A stretch of DNA of 25,824 bases from Priapulus caudatus (taxonomy: Eukaryota; Priapulida; Priapulimorpha; Priapulimorphida; Priapulidae). Of the stretch, positions 1-8,428 are shown piece after piece. The translations under genes were made by a program, and so were the position numbers. Within the stretch, counting starts at the first letter, position 1; each line of letters begins with the position of its first letter. The DNA lies in the NCBI RefSeq assembly GCF_000485595.1, contig NW_014577681.1, positions 11,595 to 37,418 of the forward strand, written 5' to 3'. The notes under the pieces are model-generated. The model saw nothing but the letters and a program-made list of their open reading frames with translations. It made no database searches and had not been told where the DNA came from.

Positions 1-302
1 ACGCTTGCCACTTAAACATTGGCTGAACAACCTGAACTAGCTGAACCTAACTGATGTTAGGTGATTCACGCGATTTTTTTTAAAAATCAAATACTCTACT
101 AAATTAAAAAGCCACAGAAATGGCATCTGTCTGTTATTTGAAAATAATCGACTAAAACCAGGGATACTGCAACATGCAGGTTTTGTCCCAAAATTCGCTC
201 GCGAATAAGATGCCAGAATTATGCACTGTAAGCAGCTGATTCATACACCTAACAACCATCCTGTAATTAAAACTTTGAGCATTGTCCTATTCGCCTGAGT
301 GA
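1..302. other. AT-rich non-coding stretch, no gene seen
   Basis: No open frame of note, splice-bounded exon or recognisable RNA was seen. It may be the interior of the transposon whose terminus lies just to the right, but no coding trace of a transposase is visible. Confidence 0.5.
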
Positions 303-445
303 TGTGCCTGCTAATAATATTTTGTTCAGGCCGAGTTGGCCGATACTAGGCCAAAACTGGCAAGTTTATTCCTAGCTTAAGTTCCGGTTCCGGCCAGGTA
401 GTTCCGGCCGGAACTTTTTTCAAGTTGGATCCGGTGCACCCCTAG
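303..445 (-). mobile_element. Terminal part of a hAT-like DNA transposon
   Basis: Read on the minus strand the block begins CTAGGGGTGCACCGGATCC and then carries GC-rich inverted motifs, including the palindrome GTTCCGGCCGGAAC near 391-405. A terminus of the form TAGGG-TG-CCGGAT followed by CCGG-rich subterminal repeats is typical of hAT-superfamily elements; the family assignment is from that resemblance only. The opposite terminus is not visible, so the element is truncated, extends left of the window or has lost its other end. Its outer end at 445 is exactly where the duplicated segment A begins. Confidence 0.5.
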
Positions 446-766
446 TAATAATAACAATAGAAATGTATTTATATAATATAGATGACTATCACGGATTTTA
501 TTGAATGTATATATTCATATATATCCATTAATATTTATGATTAAATTTCCTTTTGCTAGCAAAAATTGTCGATAAATAACCGTTGCTAACAGATTGATTA
601 TACGAATTTATCATAAAATTACATTTATTCTTAACAAGTAGGCCTAATCATTCGCAAGTTATATTATGGTCTGTGACGCACCTATAATACAGGGTTTCTT
701 AACAGGATTACAGAGGCTGGTGGTACCAACATTGTATCGTGCTGGTCGCGTCCAGTCGGCGTGATT

Positions 767-1117
767 AAATTTAATTTTTTTAATTGTTGTAAAAATTAAT
801 TGTTTTTATTAAATTGTTGTAAATAAATCATGTAAATACTTGCGTTAATTTGAAAAAAATAGTTATATAGATAAAGATAGAAAAATACAGAAAACAAGAA
901 TAATAATTAAGAAACAGATGAGATTCGATCCAACGACCTTTCAGCCGTGTCGTCCTTGCTCTACGCGTTCGCCTATTCAGGATTATTGGAATATTTGAAT
1001 TATGGATGTGCTATGAATATGACGACACTGTGACGTCATTGAGCGACGAAACAAGCTCAACCAATGGCAGAGCTCACTAGAGCCCTATGTTCTTGATTAT
1101 CCTAGAAAAAAAAATCA
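767..1117. mobile_element. SINE-like insertion with 20-bp direct repeats, copy 1
   Basis: The insert is flanked by 747-766 and 1118-1137, which match at 17 of 20 positions and share CGCGTCCAGT. It ends at the right with nine A residues (1106-1114). A diverged relative at 16344-16486 continues across the same point without the insert, so an empty site exists. The core contains a tRNA-like stretch on the minus strand. A short retroposon with target-site duplications fits best. Orientation is unclear, because the A-run lies at the plus-strand 3' end while the tRNA-like part reads on the minus strand. Confidence 0.55.
917..977 (-). other. Degenerate tRNA-derived sequence (Pol III box-like)
   Basis: On the minus strand it reads GCGTAGAGC, then about 17 bases, then AAAGGTCGTTGGATCGAATCT. 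The last part matches the tRNA variable loop, T-stem and B box (GGTTCGAATCC, 9 of 11). No full cloverleaf forms: the T-stem and anticodon stem are mismatched, so this is not a functional tRNA gene. It is best read as the tRNA-derived part of a SINE. The same stretch occurs in segment A copy 2. Confidence 0.45.
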
Positions 1118-1978
1118 CGCGTCCAGTTAGCGTCATTTTCGCAATCGGCTCCCCACACTGGAACTGCAAAAACACGCGCGCGGATGTTATAGGCAGATTA
1201 GGGCGTGTCAAAAATGCTTAAAGAATTTAACGAATTAAAGCATTTCATTATTCACATTTTAAATAGAAACGTTTGACTTTACTGGTCACGTCTGTATGGA
1301 TTCATACAAGGACCATCGGCATGCGGTACACGAGACACTAGTACTAAGACCTTCACATACTGGAACTATGCACGTGGAAGTAGCATTGATTTTCGAGACT
1401 TAATGTTGACAAATTGTTTTGTTATATGTATAATCAGCGGTACATAATACCGGGCAGACTTACATTCCAGGGAAAAATTCCACAAAATAGCCTTGGTCTA
1501 CGATTTATTAAGTTAAACAAAATTAACATAAACACGGACGTTACCTTAAACATCCAATAACCTTAGTCCCTAATTGTCTTCCCCGTAGATCTAAATATAT
1601 GAATACAATCTACAGCATTCAGACAAAATATAGCCTCGATCAACAAACCCAAAACGAGAAACGGTGACATCTGGCGTATCATGTGATGAATAGTATTTTA
1701 AGGATCGGCACGATAATTATGTAAATTGGCAGGATTTTTGGTTGTTTTTAAGAGCTTTGCCTTACAGTTAAGGTCTGATATAATATGACTTTGTTCACTG
1801 CTTCAAGCCTTCCTTTACTGCACATCGTCGTGGCCATTGGTGGTGAGAAAGGGTTAATGATAGATGGTAGCACTGTTCAGCGGTCAACATTGATTACAGC
1901 TGGCAATATGTTTTTATTTCATAGCACGCGACATGTTCTGCTCCAGTTATAATATGGTATTTTTCGCAGCAATGTATG

Positions 1979-1983
1979 CGCGC

Positions 1984-2042
<59 letters not shown>
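1979..2042. repeat. (CG)n followed by (TG)n alternating purine-pyrimidine tract
   Basis: About ten CG dinucleotides run directly into about twenty-two TG dinucleotides, followed by more CGCG-rich sequence to about 2062. It begins about 50 bases after segment A copy 1 stops matching copy 2, so it lies near a rearrangement junction. Such alternating tracts can adopt left-handed Z-DNA in general. Confidence 0.95.
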
Positions 2043-2048
<6 letters not shown>

Positions 2049-2314
2049 CGCACGCGCGCGTGGTGTGTGCGTATGTGCTGTGGGTCTATGCGTCGCTTAG
2101 CGCATGCGAAATTTATATATAGGAGACCCCAAAGTTCGAAAATCGTAATTCAAAATATCAAATTCGAAATCTAAAGAGTTTATGGCACCTATTAGATTAT
2201 GCGTTACATTTCACACATGAACTGACCAATTATAGTACGGATATTTCAGTCGCTAGCTAAGTTCGAAATTTAAAACTTGAATAATTAAATATTTAATTTT
2301 TAATTTCTATTTAG

Positions 2315-2390
2315 CAAAAAAGAGCGGAATAAGTACAGCAGAAGAGCATCAGCTTTGCTATGTGTTATTTGTTATGATGAATCTGTAAAG
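2315..2390 (+). CDS. Internal exon encoding the start of a RING-finger-like domain
   Basis: A 76-base exon candidate lies between a 3' splice site (T-rich tract ending TTCTATTTAG at 2314) and a strong 5' splice site (AAAG|GTAAGC, 2391). It has one leading base and then 25 open codons ending in phase 0. The translation ends LLCVICYDESVK. The Cys-x2-Cys pair followed by an acidic and polar stretch is how many C3HC4 RING fingers begin; such domains bind two zinc ions and usually act in ubiquitin ligases. Only the first ligand pair is here. The remaining Cys/His residues would have to come from a downstream exon, which I could not find in this window. The upstream part is basic (KKERNKYSRR). The exon reading is fairly good; the RING assignment rests on a very short match. 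Confidence 0.45.
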
Positions 2391-2530
2391 GTAAGCACTA
2401 ACGAAAACGCCCGATACTATGACAACTTATCTGATCGCATAGCCAACCGATTGTCTATCCATTGCGATATTTGCACGTGTAATGTCTATTTATCAAAGCA
2501 ACAGCTCTTTCTCACCTGTGGCCGTAACCG

Positions 2531-5500
2531 CTCCTGCTATATCCTCCATACCCTCCGCTATTTCCTCAATATCCTCCGCTATTTCCTGCACACCCTCCGC
2601 TATTTCCTCAATATCATCCGTCAATTTCTCCATACATTCCGCTATTTCCTCCATGACCTCTGCTATTTCCTAAATATCCTACGTCAATTACTCCATAACA
2701 TCCGCTATTTTCCTCAGTATCCTCCGTCAATTCCTCCATATCCTCCGCTATTTTCTCCACACCCTCCGTTATTTTCTCCATACCCTCCGCTATTTTCTCC
2801 ATATCCTCCGCTATTTTCCTCCATACCCTCCGCTATTTTCTCCATACACTCCGCTATTTCCTCCATACTATTTGCTATTTTCTCCATATCCTTCGCCAAT
2901 TTTTACCATACCCTCCAGTATTTCCTCAATATCCTCCGCTATTTCCTCCATAACCTTCGCTATTTCTTCAATATCCTCCGTCAATTCCTCCATACCCTCC
3001 GTTATTTCCTCCATACCCTCTCCTATTTCCTCCATACACTCCGCTATTTTCTCCATATCCTCCGCCAATTCCTCAATATCCTCCGCCAATTTTTCCATAC
3101 CCTCCGCTATTTCCTCCATACCCTCTGCTATTTCCTCCATATCCTCTGCTATTTCCTCCTAACCCTCTGCTATTTCCTCCATACCCTCCGTCAATTCCTC
3201 CATACCCTCCGTTATTTCCTCTCCATACCCTCTGCTATTTCCTCAGTACCCTCCGTTATTTCCTCCATACCCTCTGCTATTTCCTCCATACACTCCGCTA
3301 TTTTCTCCATATCCTCCGCTATTTCCTCCATGCCCTCTGCTATTTCCTCCATATCCTCTGCTATTTCCTCCATACTCTCCGCTATTTTCTCCATATCCTC
3401 CGCCAATTTTTCCATGCCCTCTGCTATTTCCTCCATATCCTCTGCTATTTCCTCCATACACTCCGCTATTTCCTCCATACCCTCTGCTATTTCCTCCATA
3501 TCCTCTGCTATTTCCTCCAAACTCTCCGCTATTTCCTCCATACCCTCTGCTATTTCCTCCATACCCTCTGCTATTTCCTCCATATCCTCTGCTATTTCCT
3601 CCATACTCTCCGCTATTTTCTCCATATCCTCCGCCAATTTTTCCATGCCCTCCGCTATTTCCTGCATACCCTCCGTTATTTCCTCCATAACCTCCGCTAT
3701 TTGCTCAATATCCTCCGTCAATTCTTCCATACCCTTCGCTATTTCCTCTCCATAACCTCTGCTATTTTCCTCAATATCCTCTGTCAATTCCTTCATAACC
3801 TCTGCTATTTCCTCAGTATCCTCCGTCAATTCATCCATACCTCCGCTATTTCCTCAATATCCAACGTCAATTCATCCATAGCCTCTGCTATTTTCTAAAT
3901 ATCCTCCGTCAATTCCTCCATACCCTCCGCTATTTCCTCAATATTCTCCGTCAATTCCTCCATACCCTCCGCTATTTCCTCAATATTCTCCGTCAATTCC
4001 TCCATACCCTCCGCTATTTTCTCAATATCCTTCGTCAATTCCTCCATATCCTCCGCTATTTCCTCCATACCCTCCGCTATTTCCTCCATACCCTCTTCTA
4101 TTTCCTCCAAAGCCTCCGCTATTTTCTCCATATCCTCTGTCAATTTTTCCATGCTCTCCGCTATTTTCTCCATATCCTCTGTCAATTTTTCCATGCCCTC
4201 CGCTATTTCCTGCATAGCCTCCGCTATTTCCTCCCTATCCTCCGCTATTTCCTCCATACCCTCCGCTATTTCCTCCATAACCTCTGTCAATTTTCTCCAT
4301 ACCCTCCGCTATTTCCTCCATACCCTCTGCTATTTCCTCCAAACCCTCCGCTATTTTCTCCATATCCTCCGTCAATTTCTCCATAACCTCCGCTATTTTC
4401 TCCATATCCTCCGTCAATTTCTCCATAACCTCCGCTATTTCCTCCATACCCTCCGCTATTTCCTCCCTAACATCCGCTATTTCCTCAATATCCTCCGCCA
4501 ATTTTTTCATACCCTCCTCTATTTCCTCCATACCCTCTGCTATTTCCTTCATACCCTCCGCTATTTCTTCCATATCCTCCGCTATTTCCTCAATATCCTC
4601 CGTCAATTCCTCCATACCCTCCGCTATTTCCTCCATACCCTCCGTTATTTCCTCCATAACCTCCGCTATTTCCTAAATATCCTACGTCAATTACTCCATA
4701 ACATCCGCTTTTTTCCTCAATATCCTCCGTCAATTCATCCATATCCTCCGCTATTTCCTCAATATCCTCCGTCAATTTATACATATAGCCTCCGCTATTT
4801 CCTCAATATCCTCCGTCAATTTATCCATAGCCTCCGCTATTTCCTCAATATCCTCCGCTATTTCCTCCATAACCTTCGCTATTTCTTCAATATCCTCCGT
4901 CAATTCCTCCATACCCTCCGTTATTTCTTCCATATCCTCTGCTATTTCCTCCATACCCTCCGCTATTTTCTCCATATCCTCCGCCAATTTTTCCATATCC
5001 TCCGCTATTTCTTCATATTCTCCGCCAATTCCTCCATATCCTCCGCTATTTTCTCCATACCCTCCGCTATTTCCTCCATACCCTCTGCTATTTCCGCCAT
5101 ACCCTCCGCTATTTTCTCCATATCCTCCTGCCAATTTTTCCATGCCCTCCGCTATTTCCTCCATACCCTCCGTTATTTCCTCCATGACCTCTGCTATTTC
5201 CTAAATATCCTACGTCAATTACTCCATAACATCCGCTTTTTTCCTCAATATCCTCCGTCAATTCATCCATAGCCTCCGCTATTTCCTCAATATCCTCCGT
5301 CAATTCATCCATAGCCTCCGCTATTTCCTCAATATCCTCCGTCAATTCATTCATAGCCTCCGCTATTTCCTCAATATCCTACGTCAATTCCTCCATAACC
5401 TCCGCTATTTTCTCCATATCCTCCGCCAATTCCTCAATATCCTCCGCTATTTCCTCCATACCCTCCGCTATTTCTTCAATATCCTCCGTCAATTCCTCCA

Positions 5501-5705
5501 TACCCTCTGATATTTCCTCCATACCCTCTGCTATTTCCTCCATACCCTCCGCTATTTTCTCCATATCCTCCGCTATTTTCTCCATATCCTCCACAATTTT
5601 TCCATACCCTCCGCTATTTCCTCCATACCCTCCGCTATTTCCTCTATACCCTCCGCTATTTCCTCCATACCCTTCGCTATATTTCCTCTATATCCTCCGC
5701 CATTT
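2531..5705. repeat. 21-bp minisatellite, about 150 units, with higher-order repeats
   Basis: The plus-strand unit is close to CTCCGCTATTTCCTCCATAC plus one base. The main variants are CTCCGTCAATTCCTCC and CTCCGCCAATTTTTCC, and linkers alternate among CCATACC, CCATATC and CAATATC. Nearly all units are 21 bp, with scattered 1-bp slips. On the minus strand one frame reads as the acidic heptad MEEIAEG or MEELTED, with Met/Ile and Ile/Leu in a and d positions. Another reads GYGGNSG, and the third has a TAG in almost every unit. The longest acidic-frame run is 208 codons (3838-3212). Longer blocks recur inside the array: about 2640-2745 resembles 4645-4750 and 5175-5275, and 2936-3010 resembles 4857-4930. 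It is not an intact gene, because frameshifts and clustered stops break both readable frames. Confidence 0.95.
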
Positions 5706-6126
5706 CGGCCACGTCCGTTATTGCAGACATATCCAAAACCGCCAAAGCCTCCACTGGCAAAGCATCCGCTACCGAATCCGCCAAAACCTTTGTTTCCGAA
5801 TCCCCCTTCTCCACTGCTTCCGTGTCCCCCTCTGTTGTTTCCGTCTCCTCCTCTGTTGTTTCCGCAGCCTCCTTCTCCTCCGTTGTTTCCATATCCTCCT
5901 CCTCCTCCTTCGCTGTTTCCGTATTCTCCTTCTCCTTCTTTGTTTCCATAACCTGCTCTTCCTTCTCCGTTGTTTCCGTATCCTCCTTCTCCTTTGTTTT
6001 TGTATCCTCCTCCTCCGTCGTTTCTGTATCGTCCTCCTCCTCCGTTGTTTCCATATCTTCCTCCGTTATTTCCATGACTTCCCCCTTTGTTGTTTCCGTA
6101 CCATGAGTCCATGACCCACTACCAAG
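5573..6126 (-). CDS. Exon 2 of a secreted repetitive protein; two open frames (Gly-rich or acidic)
   Basis: The exon follows a 3' splice site (TTTTTCTATCAACAG, exon from 6126) with a second AG 8 nt later (exon from 6118). From the first AG the frame is acidic and Thr/Glu-rich (METTEEED-type repeats), then a mixed helix-like stretch (DSETKVLADSVADALPVEAL), and stops at 5677. From the second AG the frame is glycine-rich (YGNNGGGG repeats, then GGFGNKGFGGFGSG) and stays open to 5573. Around 5700-5815 the DNA is no longer a purine repeat, yet the Gly/Phe periodicity persists with GGA/GGT/GGC and TTC/TTT swaps. This favours the glycine frame. The third minus frame is also open for much of the 5' half because the strand is purine-rich. 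A 2-bp AT insertion near 5680 shifts the glycine frame into the heptad frame. A structural or biomineral-matrix role is only a guess from composition. Confidence 0.5.
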
Positions 6127-6956
6127 CTGTTGATAGAAAAATACATAAAATTACATACATACTCTGCATAATGAGCTAGGTATACTACTTAGATAAATCC
6201 ACGCTGCTTGCAAACACGAAATCTGCGAAGTAAGCGTGTCTGATATAAAGACGTCACCATTGATATATCTATACAACAACAACTTGCCACTCCCCGGTCC
6301 TAGTGACATAACTTAAAAGCTAGATAAGTAATCAGTGCCGCAAACGCTATTTGACAGTGACTAAATCGTATCTAACGTGTGTCAGACATACATAGCAGGT
6401 CGAACCCACGAGAAGAACAACGATGAGTAACTTTCCCATGTCTGCGGCAGGAGTACATGAGTAGCAGGATGAGTCCTCTGAGCCGTTACGATGTTCGATG
6501 TTACGATATCTACAGGCACTATCGCACGTATCGCAAATATTGTTGACCAACGTACATCGCTGTTTGTGACACGCGTGAAACAATTATTGCTACACGGACA
6601 AGTTATCATATGAATAATCGGCCATCTGCAATTCGCAATAATTATTGTGGAACAATCATTCACCCTAGTACGACACAACCGCTATCGATTGTACGACGAC
6701 ATTCGTATGGTGCTGGCATCACGCGAACAGATGACAGCTAACCCTACCTAGCTTGTCTTGTTCGGTCAGTCAAATGACATTGAGGTATTTGTTGAAGTCG
6801 TGCTATGTGTTACGTTAACGACTACCGCGGCCGCGGATATCAGCAAGTAGAATGAAACTAGATGTAACATGAGTAGCTGTAGTTGTAGCTATAGTATAGT
6901 GTATAGTAATAGCTAGTAGAGTAGTTCAGTGATCTTTCGCGATATTAATGCAACAA
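5813..6956. repeat. Segment C, copy 1
   Basis: This block matches 12500-13631 from ACTGCTTCCGTG at the left to GATATTAATGCAACAA at the right. Only scattered substitutions and one 12-base difference (CAGGAGTACATG, present here near 6448) separate the copies. It carries exon 1, the intron and the 5' part of exon 2 of the minus-strand gene candidate, plus about 500 bases upstream of its start codon in which I see no clear TATA box. Confidence 0.9.
6392..6439 (-). CDS. Exon 1: signal peptide of the secreted repetitive protein
   Basis: The ATG at 6439 is in a good context (G at -3, G at +4). It opens MGKLLIVVLLVGSTCY, with a lysine in the n-region, a nine-residue hydrophobic core and small residues (G-S-T) before a likely cleavage site. 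The frame reaches a 5' splice site GTATGT (6391-6386) in phase 0. The 265-bp intron (6391-6127) ends in a pyrimidine-rich tract and CAG. The frame is also open upstream of this ATG for about 48 codons, which include several cysteines, so an earlier start cannot be excluded; the hydrophobic segment would then be internal. The same exon is perfectly preserved in segment C copy 2. Signal-peptide function is inferred from composition. Confidence 0.5.
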
Positions 6957-6969
6957 CCCAGCTAACAAA

Positions 6970-6979
6970 NNNNNNNNNN
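6970..6979. other. Assembly gap (10 N)
   Basis: Ten Ns, probably a placeholder of unknown true size. Left of it segment C copy 1 has just ended. Right of it a near-perfect copy of part of the minisatellite begins at the very next base. Confidence 1.
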
Positions 6980-8428
6980 GCTATTTTCTAAATATCCTCC
7001 GTCAATTCCTCCATACCCTCCGCTATTTCCTCAATATTCTCCGTCAATTCCTCCATACCCTCCGCTATTTCCTCAATATTCTCCGTCAATTCCTCCATAC
7101 CCTCCGCTATTTTCTCAATATCCTTCGTCAATTCCTCCATATCCTCCGCTATTTCCTCCATACCCTCCGCTATTTCCTCCATACCCTCTTCTATTTCCTC
7201 CAAACCCTCCGCTATTTTCTCCATATCCTCTGTCAATTTTTCCATGCTCTCCGCTATTTTCTCCATATCCTCTGTCAATTTTTTCATGCCCTCCGCTATT
7301 TCCTGCATAGCCTCCGCTATTTCCTCCCTATCCTCCGCTATTTCCTCCATACCCTCCGCTATTTCCTCCATAACCTCTGTCAATTTTCTCCATACCCTCC
7401 GCTATTTCCTCCATACCCTCTGCTATTTCCTCCAAACCCTCCGCTATTTTCTCCATATCCTCCGTCAATTTCTCCATAACCTCCGCTATTTTCTCCATAT
7501 CCTCCGTCAATTTCTCCATAACCTCCGCTATTTCCTCCATACCCTCCGCTATTTCCTCCCTAACATCCGCTATTTCCTCAATATCCTCCGCCAATTTTTT
7601 CATACCCTCCTCTATTTCCTCCATACCCTCTGCTATTTCCTTCATACCCTCCGCTATTTCTTCCATATCCTCCGCTATTTCCTCAATATCCTCCGTCAAT
7701 TCCTCCATACCCTCCGCTATTTCCTCCATACCCTCCGTTATTTCCTCCATAACCTCCGCTATTTCCTAAATATCCTACGTCAATTACTCCATAACATCCG
7801 CTTTTTTCCTCAATATCCTCCGTCAATTCATCCATATCCTCCGCTATTTCCTCAATATCCTCCGTCAATTTATACATATAGCCTCCGCTATTTCCTCAAT
7901 ATCCTCCGTCAATTTATCCATAGCCTCCGCTATTTCCTCAATATCCTCCGCTATTTCCTCCATAACCTTCGCTATTTCTTCAATATCCTCCGTCAATTCC
8001 TCCATACCCTCCGTTATTTCTTCCATATCCTCTGCTATTTCCTCCATACCCTCCGCTATTTTCTCCATATCCTCCGCCAATTTTTCCATATCCTCCGCTA
8101 TTTCTTCATATTCTCCGCCAATTCCTCCATATCCTCCGCTATTTTCTCCATACCCTCCGCTATTTCCTCCATACCCTCTGCTATTTCCGCCATACCCTCC
8201 GCTATTTTCTCCATATCCTCCTGCCAATTTTTCCATGCCCTCCGCTATTTCCTCCATACCCTCCGTTATTTCCTCCATGACCTCTGCTATTTCCTAAATA
8301 TCCTACGTCAATTACTCCATAACATCCGTTTTTTTCCTCAATATCCTCCGTCAATTCATCCATAGCCTCCGCTATTTCCTCAATATCCTCCGTCAATTCA
8401 TCCATAGCCTCCGCTATTTCCTCAATAA
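6980..8428. repeat. Second copy of part of the 21-bp minisatellite
   Basis: It aligns without a single indel to 3887-5333 at a constant offset of 3093. I noticed only about three substitutions (near 7283, 7204 and 8329). It starts immediately after the N gap and ends in TTCCTCAATA, where it joins segment A copy 2 through an AATAAT run. It keeps the same units, frameshifts and stop-bearing variants as the first copy. Confidence 0.95.

Larger units (their letters stand above)
446..1928. repeat. Segment A, copy 1 (long duplicated block)
   Basis: This block matches 8429-9901 almost base for base, from TAATAATAACAATAG at the left to TTTCATAGCACG at the right. A few substitutions and small indels separate the copies, for example 4 bases near 575 and 6 bases near 642 that are absent in copy 2. 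The net length difference is 10 bases. I see no gene in it. It contains a SINE-like insertion (767-1117) and AT-rich non-coding DNA. Confidence 0.9.

Noticed and set aside
917-977. Functional tRNA gene
   Set aside because: B-box and variable-loop similarity is good, but the stems do not pair and the acceptor arm is absent.
2355-3755. 466-codon plus-strand frame starting in the RING exon and running through the minisatellite
   Set aside because: It reads through a strong 5' splice site at 2391 and then only translates the 21-bp repeat, which lacks stops in this phase. Treated as a repeat shadow.
4151-5272. 373-codon plus-strand frame repeated at 7244-8365
   Set aside because: It is the same satellite shadow, duplicated with the array. 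It switches between Ser/Ile/Pro-rich and Leu/His/Phe-rich readings at each indel.
2531-5705. CRISPR-like array
   Set aside because: Units are contiguous with no unique spacers, and the setting is eukaryotic.
6347-6678. Cys-rich minus frames of 78 and 98 codons upstream of the signal peptide as separate genes
   Set aside because: One is the in-frame upstream extension of exon 1 and the other is an overlapping shadow. Neither has its own splice or start support.
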